Positions 42,869-51,586 of a DNA stretch of 64,000 nt are shown in pieces. The translations under genes and the position numbers were made by a program. How positions within the stretch are numbered: position 1 is the first letter of the stretch; each line of letters begins with the position of its first letter. The notes under the pieces were generated by a model that was given only the letters and a program-made list of their open reading frames with translations, searched no databases and was not told the DNA's origin. The stretch spans positions 1 to 64,000 of the forward strand of contig JAHZGC010000022.1 in assembly GCA_019421015.1 (NCBI GenBank). The letters run 5' to 3'. The DNA comes from Coriobacteriaceae bacterium (lineage in GTDB: Bacteria > Actinomycetota > Coriobacteriia > Coriobacteriales > UMGS124).

Positions 42869-44920
42869 ATGGGACACGTTTTGAAGAAGGTCGCTGCCTG
42901 GCTATGCACCGTGGGCGTCGCCTGCGGCCTAGGCTGGGCGGCGCTCACCGCCGGAACGGGCCCGGTGACCGCGCCCGCCGTCGCCGAGGCTCGGCCGGCA
43001 ACAGCAGTCGAGGCGCAGTATCCCGGCCTGAAGGACAACTTCTACGAGGCCGTCAACCGCGACTGGTTCGACCGGTGGGACGTCCCGCCCACCGATGCCT
43101 ACGTCGACAACTTCTACTTGCTGCGCGACGAAAACCGCACCCGGCTGCGCGCCATCATGGAGGAGGCCAACGCGAACGCGTCGGCCGAAGAAGGCTCTGA
43201 CGAGCGCAACGTCGGCGCCCTGTGGGCAACGGGCCTCGACCGCGAGGCGCGCAACGCCGGAGGCTGGGGAGACGCCGAGGAATTCTTGGCAGCCATCGAC
43301 GATGCCTCCAGCGTCACCGAGCTGCTTGAGGCGTCCACAACCTTTGACCGCGCCTACGGGTGCTCCAGCTTCTTCGGCCTAAACGTGGGCGCCGACTCAG
43401 AGGACAGCGCGCGCAAGGTCTACTACCTGACCCCCTCCGACACGGGCCTGTCGCAGGAGCTGTGGTTCTCGGACGCCGCGGAGTCCCAGGAACAGGCGCG
43501 GCTCTACCAGGAGCTGCTCGCCGAGCTGTGCACGCTGAACGGGGCCGCGCCCGAGGAGGCCGCCGCAACGGCAGAAGGAGTCGCCGGCGCCATGAAGGAG
43601 CTGGCGGCCTCCTCGCTCACCACGGCCGAGCGGTACGATCCGACCCTCACCTACAACGTGTACCGACTGTCGGACCTCGAGGAGCTGTACGGCGGCCTGC
43701 TTCCCCTGGACCTCATCTACGAGCTGTATGGCGGCCAGCCCGACGATGTGCTGATCATCCAAGACGAGGGGCTGCTCCAGGCAACCGCCGCGCTGCTTGC
43801 TGAGGCCGACCTCGACCTGCTGAAGAGCTACGCAAAGAGCTGCCTGTTCGTCGACCTGGCAGAGTACGGCACCGTGGACGCCTTCGAGGCGAAGGAGCGC
43901 TACGAGACGGAATACATGGGCCTGGAGGAGAGCCTCTCCCTTGAATCCGACCTGGTTAACCAGCTCCAGAAGCAAGCGCCGTTCGAGTGCGGGCGCCTCT
44001 ATGCCGACCGGTACTTCTCAAAAGAATCCCAGGCAGAGATCCAGGCCATGGTCGACGACATCGTGGCCGTCTACGAGCGGCGCATCCGCGCGCTCGGCTG
44101 GATGGGCGACGAGACCAAAGAGGAGGCCCTAGATAAGCTGCAGGCCATAGCGTCGTTCATCGGTGTCCCCGACGAGTGGCCCCAAGACGCCTATGAGCTC
44201 GCGCTCAAACGGCCCGAGGAAGGAGGTCTCTTCGTCAATAACGTCCTGGAGGCCCATCGCGCCGTACGGGATGCCGAGTTCGCCGCCAAGAACGAACCCG
44301 TAGACAAGACGCGCTGGTTTGACGCGCCCCAGACGGTGAACGCCTACTACTATCCCCTGACCAACAGCATCACACTGATGGCCGGCATCCTGCAGCCGCC
44401 CTTCTACGACCCCAACGCAGCTCCCGAGCAGAACCTGGGGCGCATCGGCATGATCATCGCCCACGAGATCACCCACGCCTTCGACAGCATGGGGTCGCTC
44501 TACGACGCCGAAGGAAACCTGCGCGACTGGTGGACCGCCGAAGACGCGCAACGCTTCGAAGAGCTGGCCCAGCGCGTGGTGGACTGCTACGACGGCAGGG
44601 AGGTGAACGGCTTTCTGGTGGACGGCAAACTGACCCTGGGGGAGAACATCGCCGACTTGGGGGCGGTGGCCTGCATAACCGAGGTCGCCAAAGAGCGCGG
44701 CTACGACCTGCAGCAGGTCTACGTCGCCTTCGGGCAGACGTGGCCGTCCAAGATCCGCAGCGAGCACCTGGCCGAAATCATCGCCGCCGACACCCATGCC
44801 CCCGCGGAACCGCGGGGCAACGCCGTGCTGTCCGCGACCGACGGGTTCTACGAGGCGTTCGGCATCGAGGAGGGCGACGGCATGTACGTCGCTCCCGAAG
44901 ACCGGCCGCAGGTGTGGTAG
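42869..44920 (+). CDS. M13-family (neprilysin/PepO-like) metallopeptidase
   Basis: 683 residues with a signal peptide (hydrophobic about 7-30, Ala-rich to 48), so it is probably secreted. Zinc motif HEITH (His532, Glu533, His536) and the third ligand region ENIAD (592-596). NAYYYPLTNSI is the M13 substrate-binding NAYY motif. Full length for the family. Starts ATG 42869 behind GAGGGGGGCCC. Cleaves small extracellular peptides, in line with the several peptide importers in the window. Confidence 0.94.
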   Translation: MGHVLKKVAAWLCTVGVACGLGWAALTAGTGPVTAPAVAEARPATAVEAQYPGLKDNFYEAVNRDWFDRWDVPPTDAYVDNFYLLRDENRTRLRAIMEEANANASAEEGSDERNVGALWATGLDREARNAGGWGDAEEFLAAIDDASSVTELLEASTTFDRAYGCSSFFGLNVGADSEDSARKVYYLTPSDTGLSQELWFSDAAESQEQARLYQELLAELCTLNGAAPEEAAATAEGVAGAMKELAASSLTTAERYDPTLTYNVYRLSDLEELYGGLLPLDLIYELYGGQPDDVLIIQDEGLLQATAALLAEADLDLLKSYAKSCLFVDLAEYGTVDAFEAKERYETEYMGLEESLSLESDLVNQLQKQAPFECGRLYADRYFSKESQAEIQAMVDDIVAVYERRIRALGWMGDETKEEALDKLQAIASFIGVPDEWPQDAYELALKRPEEGGLFVNNVLEAHRAVRDAEFAAKNEPVDKTRWFDAPQTVNAYYYPLTNSITLMAGILQPPFYDPNAAPEQNLGRIGMIIAHEITHAFDSMGSLYDAEGNLRDWWTAEDAQRFEELAQRVVDCYDGREVNGFLVDGKLTLGENIADLGAVACITEVAKERGYDLQQVYVAFGQTWPSKIRSEHLAEIIAADTHAPAEPRGNAVLSATDGFYEAFGIEEGDGMYVAPEDRPQVW

Positions 44921-45223
44921 GTGGCCAGCGGGCGATCCCTGCGGGACCGGGAGCCGCCTGCCGCTCCGCGGGGATCGCCCCCGATAGACCCCGTCACAGC
45001 CCCAACTCCTCCTCACCCCAGCGCTTACGAGGAGGTCAAGGAGCTGGTGTCGCGGCTGGCCATCCCGACCGAGTTCGCCATGCTCGGCGCGTCGAACCCC
45101 GTTATGCTCCGCGGGCGTCTGCCCGAGCACAGAGACGAGCTGATCGCGGCCCTCGACTCCATCGTCAACGACATCGGCGAGGAACGGCTGCGCGAATACA
45201 GGGTGGGCCTCAAGCACCTGTGA
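44921..45223 (+). CDS. Hypothetical small protein
   Basis: 100 residues from GTG 44921, which follows the M13 peptidase stop directly. The first about 30 residues are Pro/Arg-rich and could be untranslated. A shorter version could begin at GTG near 45047 behind GAGGAGGTCAAGG. The C-terminal part (EFAMLGASNPVMLRGRLPEHRDELIAALDSIVND) looks like a real helical fold. No family recognised. Confidence 0.45.
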   Translation: MASGRSLRDREPPAAPRGSPPIDPVTAPTPPHPSAYEEVKELVSRLAIPTEFAMLGASNPVMLRGRLPEHRDELIAALDSIVNDIGEERLREYRVGLKHL

Positions 45224-45268
45224 GGCCGCGGCCCAACGCTGGCAAACCGGCGTGTATCATGGGAGGTC

Positions 45269-45292
45269 AACTGCCGGCAAGGCAGATTGCCG
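45269..45292 (+). promoter_or_regulatory. Hairpin upstream of AraC-type gene
   Basis: GCCGGCA / TGCCGGC with a short loop, in the 160-bp gap before the TTG start at 45384. Terminator or leader structure; function not decided. Confidence 0.35.
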
Positions 45293-45383
45293 GCCCCACC
45301 ACGCGTCCTCCCCACCTGTGCACCCGTACGGAGAGGCCCGCCAAGCGCCGGCCCTGTAAGCTGGTCTTGTAAGGAGGTGCGCA

Positions 45384-46241
45384 TTGAGCCAGCTTGAAGA
45401 CCTGAACCGCGCAATGGGCTACATAGAGGAGCACCTGGACGGCACGGCCGACATGGACGAGCTCGCGCGGGTCGCCGCGTGCTCCAAGTACCAGCTGCAG
45501 CGGATGTTCCCCTATCTGACCGGAATACCCCTGACCGAGTACATCCGCCGCCGAGCCATGACGCGGGCCGCCCAGGACCTGAGGTCGTCGGACACCAAGG
45601 TGATCGACACGGCCCTGCGCTACGGGTACGACTCCCCCACCGCGTTCAACCGCGCGTTCCGACGCGTCCACGGCCTCTCGCCCAGTGAGGCACGGCGTCC
45701 TGAATCCAAGCTGACCCTCTACCCGCGCCTCGTGTTCACCTTGTCTGTGAAAGGAGAAGAGGCAATGGACTACAGGATCGTCGAACAGGATGCCTTCCGC
45801 GTGGTGGGGATCCCCTCTACCAACGGGACGTGGGACCTCGAAGACGCGGGGGCCAAGGCAACCGAGTACTGGGAGCAGCTGGGTACCGGCATCCACCAGG
45901 TGCTGGACCTTATGGACGGCAGCGAACCGCAGGGGCTGTTGGGCGTCCAGTTCTGCAAGGACGGCGCGTTCGACTGCTACATGGCGTGCGTCGCCACGGG
46001 CCAGCCGTGCCCCGCAGGGATGGAGGAGCGCACGGTGGAGGCGGCCACCTACGCGGTGTTCGAGTGCGTGGGGGCGATGCCGCATGCGATGACCGACCTG
46101 TGGCACCGCATCCTGACCGAGTGGCTCCCCTCGTCGGGCTACCGATGGGACAGTAAGACAGACGTCGAACGCTACCTCACACCAAAGATGGACTCCCCCG
46201 ACAGCCGCAGCGAGGTCTGGCTACCGGTGGTCAGGGAGTAG
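45384..46241 (+). CDS. AraC-family regulator with GyrI-like effector domain
   Basis: 285 residues starting at TTG 45384, required by the AAGGAGGTGCGCA site just before it. Residues 1-105: two AraC helix-turn-helices (LARVAACSKYQLQRMFP and ALRYGYDSPTAFNRAFRR). Residues about 125-283: GyrI-like small-molecule-binding domain (YRIVEQDAFRVVGI). This layout is like Rob/SoxS-related multidrug sensors of Firmicutes and Actinobacteria. Target genes are not obvious; the adjacent genes are unrelated. Confidence 0.9.
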   Translation: MSQLEDLNRAMGYIEEHLDGTADMDELARVAACSKYQLQRMFPYLTGIPLTEYIRRRAMTRAAQDLRSSDTKVIDTALRYGYDSPTAFNRAFRRVHGLSPSEARRPESKLTLYPRLVFTLSVKGEEAMDYRIVEQDAFRVVGIPSTNGTWDLEDAGAKATEYWEQLGTGIHQVLDLMDGSEPQGLLGVQFCKDGAFDCYMACVATGQPCPAGMEERTVEAATYAVFECVGAMPHAMTDLWHRILTEWLPSSGYRWDSKTDVERYLTPKMDSPDSRSEVWLPVVRE

Positions 46242-46251
46242 GACGAACAAC

Positions 46252-46289
46252 GGGCGCACCCTCGGGTCGGTTTTGACCAGGGTGCGCCC
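46252..46289 (+). terminator. Terminator after AraC-type gene
   Basis: Perfect 11-bp stem GGGCGCACCCT / AGGGTGCGCCC around a 16-nt loop. No T-run, but placement 10 bp after the stop fits. Confidence 0.65.
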
Positions 46290-46299
46290 TTGGAGGGTA

Positions 46300-46538
46300 C
46301 GGCGGATTTCTGGCTTTTACTGCTGAGCGAGCCCGGCTCTCGGGCCCCGGTGCACCGCAAAGACAAATCTTGACCGAGGGCGTAACTTCTTATCGAAAAC
46401 TGATATATAAATATGGAAATGACGAATAAAATAGCAGGTCGTTTGTGAACCTATAAGAAAATTATATCATATTCACAAATAAATCTACGCCCTCGAGCCA
46501 GATTTTGTTTTGGGATCGAGGACATCCCGCGAGATCGG
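46300..46538. other. AT-rich gene-free stretch
   Basis: About 240 bp between convergent genes with no supported gene. Bases 46380-46490 are strikingly AT-rich (for example ACTGATATATAAATATGG and AAAATTATATCATATTC) in an otherwise GC-rich chromosome. It could be a decayed insertion or attachment region; no repeat pair was found. Confidence 0.5.
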
Positions 46539-47390
46539 TCATCCCCTCGGACCGAACCCCTCGACAAATCCCTCGATCAAGGCGTTCACAACCTCGGGGC
46601 GGTCGGTGTTGGAGTTGTGCCCCGCGCCCTCGACCCAGTGCACGGGCAGCCCCGTTCGTTTCTCCCACTCGCGGTTATAGCGCCGGGCGGAGCCCGCCTT
46701 GTCCTGAATACCGCAGATGACAAGCGTCGGGCACGGCAGGCTGTAGTCCCTCTCGGGCGAGATGGCCTCAGCAAGCACCCGATACCCATGGGTGGCCAGC
46801 GCGCAGTACTCGCGCTTCTCGTAGCCGTCCATCATCTCGCCCATGAGGCGCCTACCGTAGTCGGAGGTGGCAGAGCCGTTAGTACCCACCCGCTTCAAGG
46901 TACCCCAAGGAATCGAAAGATACATGAGCTTGGTGTGCTTGAGGAAGAAGAGCTCCCAACCCGCGTAGTATTCGAACCCCAGGGGACACGAGTCGATGGA
47001 GACGAACCCGGAGGCGTCTGTGGGAAAGAGCCGCAGGTAGGCCTGGGCCGTATAGCCTCCCATGGACTGCCCCGCCAAGACAGGCCCGCGGATGCCCTCG
47101 CGCTCAAAAATCCCGTGCAGCCAGCGCGCCAAGTCGTCGAGCGTCCAGTCGAGCTCAAACGGCCGAGAATCCCCGTGGGAGGGAGGGTCCCACACAAAGA
47201 CGTTCGCCTTGTCCAAGAAAAACGCAACCTGCTTCTCGAAGAGCCTGTGGTCCGCCGTAAGTCCGGGGAGAAACGCCAACCAGGGGCGTTCGGGCATCGG
47301 CCGAGCCGAAACCCAATAGGCGATCTGCCCGGCCGCCGTCTGATAGTGCCTCTCGCATAACCGCTTTTCGTCCCAAACACCGCATGCCAT
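46539..47390 (-). CDS. Alpha/beta-fold hydrolase
   Basis: 283 residues from ATG 47390 behind GGGGAGGCCC. Nucleophile Ser109 in the elbow GQSMGG, oxyanion-region FLPGLTADHR, acid in CGIQDKAGS (about 229) and His in GAGHNSN (about 258). Resembles serine hydrolases such as haloperoxidase-like or MhpC-type esterases; substrate unknown. Stands alone, with the flavodoxin-TetR pair upstream on the same strand. Confidence 0.85.
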   Translation of the reverse strand: MACGVWDEKRLCERHYQTAAGQIAYWVSARPMPERPWLAFLPGLTADHRLFEKQVAFFLDKANVFVWDPPSHGDSRPFELDWTLDDLARWLHGIFEREGIRGPVLAGQSMGGYTAQAYLRLFPTDASGFVSIDSCPLGFEYYAGWELFFLKHTKLMYLSIPWGTLKRVGTNGSATSDYGRRLMGEMMDGYEKREYCALATHGYRVLAEAISPERDYSLPCPTLVICGIQDKAGSARRYNREWEKRTGLPVHWVEGAGHNSNTDRPEVVNALIEGFVEGFGPRG

Positions 47391-47521
47391 GGGCCTCCCC
47401 TTTCGCTCGCCGTACGGTACAGGCTAGTCGATTGACTTGCTTTTGGAAGGCCCACGGACAAGAGCATCGAAACGAGCGCGTTCTTTTTTCGTTATCGTAC
47501 AGCGGCAAGGCTGTACCGAAG

Positions 47522-48115
47522 CTACGAAATCCGCCCGCCTTCCAACCCACGCACATAGGCCAACGTCGGCTCCAGGTACGCGCGCCTTGTGCCGTCGAAC
47601 CCGTCTCCCATGACGCGCAGCATCTCGGCAGCTTTGGGGTCGGTTTTGGCGGCCTTCGCGTTCATCTTGAAGAACATCTTCATGGCGACCTTGTCCAGCA
47701 CACCAAGCCGGTCGTAGTCAAAGCCGCCCTGGCAGTAGAAGTGGGGCAGACCGGGGTAGTCAGCCGCTGGAAAGACGCGCGAGAAGGCCTCCTCCACCTC
47801 GGACGCAGGCCACGTGTCGCACGGCATCGGGGTCGCCCCCGTAGCAAGCACAACGGCGTGGAGGGCCGGATGCTCCCGCATCGCCCGTTTGAGCCACGTG
47901 GCGCCCTTGATAGAAGCGGCATGGAACCAGCTGCAAAATACCAGCACGTCCGCCTTCGAGAGGTCGACGCCCGATCGCCGTGCGTATGGGATCGCCGCAC
48001 ACCCAAGGTCCTCGGCCAGCCACTCGGCATAGCGCTTCGTGAAGCCGGTCTGCGAGCAATAGACGACGGCGACGTTGCACACGGCGGCCGCGCAGCTCTC
48101 TTTGAATGCGTCCAT
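47522..48115 (-). CDS. Flavodoxin-like protein
   Basis: 197 residues from ATG 48115. The N-terminal VVYCSQTGFTKRYAEWLAEDLG is a flavodoxin FMN-phosphate loop, followed by DVLVFCSWFHAASIKG. The middle region CDTWPASEVEEAF and the C-terminal helices are like the HemG/flavodoxin-domain proteins of unknown partner found beside TetR genes. It starts 1 bp after the TetR stop, so both form one operon under the palindromic operator at 48752. Confidence 0.8.
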   Translation of the reverse strand: MDAFKESCAAAVCNVAVVYCSQTGFTKRYAEWLAEDLGCAAIPYARRSGVDLSKADVLVFCSWFHAASIKGATWLKRAMREHPALHAVVLATGATPMPCDTWPASEVEEAFSRVFPAADYPGLPHFYCQGGFDYDRLGVLDKVAMKMFFKMNAKAAKTDPKAAEMLRVMGDGFDGTRRAYLEPTLAYVRGLEGGRIS

Positions 48116-48116
48116 G

Positions 48117-48746
48117 TTAGACCCCTCTCCTCGTGTGCAACCCGATGAACTCCCGTAGGTGCCCCTCGATGCTTTTTGACGCCTCGTCCCACGGCGCGTC
48201 TGCCATGAGCAGCAAAAAGGCGCTCCCGTAGAACTCTGCAGCGGCAACGCCAGGGTCGCATTCGCCAAACACACCGGCCTCCACTAGCCGACTAAAGACG
48301 GCCTCCTCTATGGCCAGGGGGCGCTCGATAAAGATCTCCCTAAAGAGCTCGCCGCACCGCTCGTCTTCGTAGCGGTTGGCCTCAAGCATGTGCCGCAGAC
48401 AGACAATTCGCTCGTCGGCAAAGAGCGGCCTGAAGCTGTCCAGCACAACAGGAGCCAACAGCGCGACGTCTAGAGTCCCGTAGGCTTCGGAGGAATCGGC
48501 AGGGTCGGCCATGGCGCCGGTCTCCCTGAGAACCTTGGTCAGATGCCGGAGTTCCCCTTCCACCACGGACTCGAACAGATCGCGCTTGCCTTTGAAGTGG
48601 TTGTAGATGGAGGCGTCTTTGATGCCCGCCGCCTCGGCGATGTCCTTGGTCGTGGTGGCCGCATAGCCCTTCGTCGCAAAGAGGCGCATCGCCTCCCACT
48701 CGATGCGCTCCTTCGCGTTGCCGGGTGTTCCTTTTGGTCGTGCCAT
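48117..48746 (-). CDS. TetR-family transcriptional regulator
   Basis: 209 residues. N-terminal HTH (MRLFATKGYAATTTKDIAEAAGIKDASIYNHFKGKRDLF) is a textbook TetR DNA-binding domain; the C-terminal ligand domain is unassigned. Start ATG 48746 lies inside a region with a perfect 14-bp inverted repeat that also holds its ribosome site, so autorepression is likely. It controls at least the flavodoxin gene behind it. Confidence 0.93.
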   Translation of the reverse strand: MARPKGTPGNAKERIEWEAMRLFATKGYAATTTKDIAEAAGIKDASIYNHFKGKRDLFESVVEGELRHLTKVLRETGAMADPADSSEAYGTLDVALLAPVVLDSFRPLFADERIVCLRHMLEANRYEDERCGELFREIFIERPLAIEEAVFSRLVEAGVFGECDPGVAAAEFYGSAFLLLMADAPWDEASKSIEGHLREFIGLHTRRGV

Positions 48747-48751
48747 AGGTC

Positions 48752-48785
48752 CTCCTATAAACTAGTGATTGCTAGTTTATAGGAG
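48752..48785 (-). promoter_or_regulatory. TetR operator (14-bp inverted repeat)
   Basis: CTCCTATAAACTAG (48752-48765) and CTAGTTTATAGGAG (48772-48785) are perfect complements with a 6-bp spacer. The left arm, read on the minus strand, contains the ribosome site of the TetR gene. Confidence 0.85.
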
Positions 48786-48851
48786 CCTGATGATTCCTTC
48801 AAGCGAAAACCGTGGTCTTGTGTCGCAAAAGGAGAGGTTGCACCACAAGAC

Positions 48852-49772
48852 CTACAGCGACAGAATCCTCCCCATCTGCGAGGTGTCGTATCCCCCGAGC
48901 CCCGCGAACTCATCACGTAGGATTCCCGACTCCAGGATTCCCATCATCTTCCTGACCGGCCTCGAATCGAGCGTCTCCTTCTTTATCACGAGGTCGTAGC
49001 GCTCTCTCTGGAGCGGGATAAAGTCGATGCCCTCCACCTGCCGCGCGATCTTCTCGCTACCCACGGCCACGTCGGCCCGCCCCCTCGCGACGGCGCTGGC
49101 AACGGCGATGTGCGAGCGCACTTCGTTGGCATAGCCGTTCACGAGAGCGGGGTCCTTGCCGAGCAGGCGCAGGTGCTCGTCGAGCAGCACCCGGGAGCCC
49201 GCCCCCTTCTCCCTGTTGACGAGAAGGACGTCGGGCCTTGCCACGTCCCCCCATCCCCCGATGCCCTTGGGATTGCCCTTGGCCACATAGAGCCCCTGGG
49301 TGCGGTAGGTCAGATGTATGATAACCGTGGCGATGCCGGGCAGCAGCCGCCTGACATAGGGGTCGTTGTACTCCCCCGTGTCGCCGTCCCACAGATGAGC
49401 AGAGGCGACTTGCACCTCATCCTTATAGAGCGCGGTGAGCGCATCGTAGCTTCCCACATATGAGCGGAGAGCGGTCACACCCGCCTGGGAGAGATAGTTC
49501 GAAAGGACGTCCAAGATAACGTCCTGGCCGCAAATGATGAAATCACGCTGTCGAGGCTGGGCTGAGAAGACCTTCTCCTCCTGTGCCGAGGTCGTCTTTG
49601 AACGAGCGCTGCGAACATACTCGGTCACATCGGCACTGGTAAAGCGGATCTTGCGACCGATGCGGTAAGAGCCTATCTTGCCGGACTTCGCCATCTCGTA
49701 GACCGCGTTCTTACCGATGCCGAGCATCTCCGACACTTCCTGCGACGTCAGGGCGTCGTCGTTCAAGGCCAT
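48852..49772 (-). CDS. Excisionase-type HTH regulator fused to PBP-like domain
   Basis: 306 residues. Residues 8-55: MerR/excisionase-like HTH (TSQEVSEMLGIGKNAVYEMAKSGKIGSYRIGRKIRFT). Residues about 75-306: periplasmic-binding-protein-like domain of the type seen in ModE/TupA-like and molybdate-sensing regulators (RDFIICGQDVILDVLSNYL, GSYDALTALYKDEVQVASAHLWDG, VNREKGAGSRVLLDEHL). It probably senses a small ligand such as an oxyanion. Divergent from the AbrB-family gene, with a palindrome between them. Confidence 0.85.
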   Translation of the reverse strand: MALNDDALTSQEVSEMLGIGKNAVYEMAKSGKIGSYRIGRKIRFTSADVTEYVRSARSKTTSAQEEKVFSAQPRQRDFIICGQDVILDVLSNYLSQAGVTALRSYVGSYDALTALYKDEVQVASAHLWDGDTGEYNDPYVRRLLPGIATVIIHLTYRTQGLYVAKGNPKGIGGWGDVARPDVLLVNREKGAGSRVLLDEHLRLLGKDPALVNGYANEVRSHIAVASAVARGRADVAVGSEKIARQVEGIDFIPLQRERYDLVIKKETLDSRPVRKMMGILESGILRDEFAGLGGYDTSQMGRILSL

Positions 49773-49831
49773 CTGAACTCCTCGCTACACAAAGTGACGA
49801 ATAGAGATGAATCGGGACGAACCAGGATGGA

Positions 49832-49843
49832 ATACCGGTATTG
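49832..49843. promoter_or_regulatory. Palindromic operator candidate between divergent genes
   Basis: AATACCGGTATT is a perfect 12-bp palindrome 59 bp before the start of the HTH-PBP gene and 80 bp before the AbrB-family gene; a plausible shared operator. Confidence 0.5.
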
Positions 49844-49923
49844 CATCATTCTGCTTCATGGTAGCACGCAATTCTTCTTAGACTTGTAAAACGATAAACA
49901 GTTTGGGAGAAGGGCTGCGGGAT

Positions 49924-51000
49924 ATGGATACGCGCCTTGTGGGGCAGATGCTTTTAACGCTCGCCGTGGGCATTCCCTGCGGTCTCTTGGCTAAAAGACT
50001 GAAAGTCCCCGCCGGGTTCATGATCGGTGCCTTTGCAGGCGTCTCGGCGCTGTCGGTAATCACGGGGGCGGCGTGGCTCCCAGCCGAAACGCGCACCCTC
50101 GTGCAGATGGTCGCGGGAGCATTCGTAGGATGCTCCCTTGAGCGCTCCGACATCGCGCGGATGCGCACCTTTGTGAAGCCGCTGCTCTTGATGCTCGGGT
50201 CGTTCCTTATGCTCAACGTGGCGCTCGGGCTCATCATCTGGGCTATCTCGCCCCTCAGCCTCGTGACCGCCCTTATGTGCGCAGTACCCGGAGGTATCAA
50301 CGACACGCCGATCGTGGCGGCCGCCATGGGCGCAAACGCACCGGACGTGACCATCATGCAGCTGATCCGGCAGGTGCTCGGCATCGGCGTGTTTCCTATC
50401 ATGATTGCCGCCTACGACCGGATACAGGAGCGGTCGGGGCATCCCGACCCGGGAAACCGCACTACGGCCGGCGATGCAAAACGAGTTACATCGAAGCAGC
50501 GGTCCAAGGCATCGTGCGTGGCCGCCTTAGCCGTCGCGGTGGGGGCCGGCCTGCTCGGACACGCATCCGGGATTCCAGGTCTCACGTTCACGGCGTCCAT
50601 CGTCGCCGTATCCGTGCTCAAGCTCGTCTTTGACTTTGCTTATATCCCCAAGCCTGTGAAAAAAGGCTGTCAGCTTCTGGCAGGATGCTATCTAGGCACG
50701 CTCCTCACAGCCCAAGGACTTGCCGGACTTCCCTTGCTCATTGTGCCGGCGGTCGTGCTGGCGGCAGGCTATACCATCAACTGCTTTGCAACCGGGTGGC
50801 TCGAAAGTAAGCTCTTTGGTTACGGGCGCAAGGAAGGAATGCTCATGGCGTCCCCCGCCGGGGCGTCTGACATGGCGCTCATCATCGAGGACCTGGACGT
50901 CAAGAACACCGACGTGGTCATCATGCAGGTAATTCGGGCCGCTGTGGTAATGGCAGCATTCCCCCAGATCGTCAATGCGATCTGCTGCGTCAATATATGA
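49924..51000 (+). CDS. AbrB-superfamily membrane protein (PF05145-like)
   Basis: 358 residues from ATG 49924. Eight or more membrane helices in two repeats, with the family signatures AVPGGINDTPIVAAAMGA and SPAGASDMALIIEDLD. Despite the old AbrB / ammonia-monooxygenase name this is a transporter-like protein unrelated to the transcription factor. A polar loop (about residues 165-195) separates the halves. Probably controlled by the divergent HTH-PBP regulator, so it may move the ligand that regulator senses (inference). Confidence 0.85.
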   Translation: MDTRLVGQMLLTLAVGIPCGLLAKRLKVPAGFMIGAFAGVSALSVITGAAWLPAETRTLVQMVAGAFVGCSLERSDIARMRTFVKPLLLMLGSFLMLNVALGLIIWAISPLSLVTALMCAVPGGINDTPIVAAAMGANAPDVTIMQLIRQVLGIGVFPIMIAAYDRIQERSGHPDPGNRTTAGDAKRVTSKQRSKASCVAALAVAVGAGLLGHASGIPGLTFTASIVAVSVLKLVFDFAYIPKPVKKGCQLLAGCYLGTLLTAQGLAGLPLLIVPAVVLAAGYTINCFATGWLESKLFGYGRKEGMLMASPAGASDMALIIEDLDVKNTDVVIMQVIRAAVVMAAFPQIVNAICCVNI

Positions 51001-51001
51001 G

Positions 51002-51205
51002 CGAAGAAGCCCGCTCTTCGGATACACGGACGAGGGGCTTGTCTCGTCCGACATCGCCCGCACGGAGTTCTATTCAATATTCGACGCCACCCAGACAAAG
51101 GTTTCTCCCCTGCCTAGCAGGCAGACCCTCGTGGAGGTCGCGGCCTGGTTCGACAACGAGACCTCGTACGTCTCGCACTTCACCAGGCTGGCTCGGCGGC
51201 TTTAA
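51002..51205 (+). pseudogene. C-terminal remnant of glyceraldehyde-3-phosphate dehydrogenase
   Basis: In-frame about 67 codons read RSPLFGYTDEGLVSSDIA..., YSIFDATQTKV and AAWFDNETSYVSHFTRLA. These match the end of GAPDH (GYT-E-LVSSD, DA-QTKV, W-DNE-GY) up to its natural stop. The NAD-binding and catalytic-Cys parts (about 270 residues) are missing; the fragment starts 1 bp after the AbrB-family gene's stop and has no start codon of its own that would make sense. It is a 5'-truncated relic, possibly from an arsenic locus since the ars cluster follows. Confidence 0.8.
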
Positions 51206-51218
51206 GAAGAATCTGTCC

Positions 51219-51257
51219 GGGGGTGCCGCAGCCTCTAACGGTAGCCGCGACACCCCC
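51219..51257. terminator. Hairpin between GAPDH remnant and arsR
   Basis: GGGGGTG (51219-51225) pairs with CACCCCC (51251-51257), with partial pairing inside. Lies between convergent transcripts. Confidence 0.65.
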
Positions 51258-51291
51258 GCGATCAAGACAAGCCGCGCTCAACCCGCGCACC

Positions 51292-51561
51292 CTATCCCAG
51301 CTCTCCCAGTACCGCGGCAAGCGACTCGATAACGTCGTGATTCAAAGAGTAGTGCATCCAGCGTCCCTCTTTCCTCGCCGTGACCAGCCCGCAGTCCCTG
51401 AGCAGCTTCATGTGGTGCGAAAGCGTAGGCTGCGCCATGTCGAAGTCCTCGAGGAGGCGGCAAGCGCATATCTCACCTTTGTCGGCGATAAGCCTTGCGA
51501 TGCGCAGGCGGTTCTCGTCACCGAGGGCCTTGAACGCCCGTGCCGCGTCTTCGAACTCCAT
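51292..51561 (-). CDS. ArsR-family metal(loid)-responsive repressor
   Basis: 89 residues from ATG 51561, with GGAAGGGACCACG in front; an ATG 15 bp upstream lacks a site. Winged HTH (DMAQPTLSHHMKLLRDCGLVTARKEGR). The metal-sensing pair ICAC (Cys32, Cys34) just before the recognition helix matches the As(III)/Sb(III) ArsR type. Last gene of the four-gene cluster with two permeases and a thioredoxin-like protein; likely binds the palindrome at 54009. Confidence 0.92.
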   Translation of the reverse strand: MEFEDAARAFKALGDENRLRIARLIADKGEICACRLLEDFDMAQPTLSHHMKLLRDCGLVTARKEGRWMHYSLNHDVIESLAAVLGELG

Positions 51562-51586
51562 CGTGGTCCCTTCCATCCCGCGCGGG

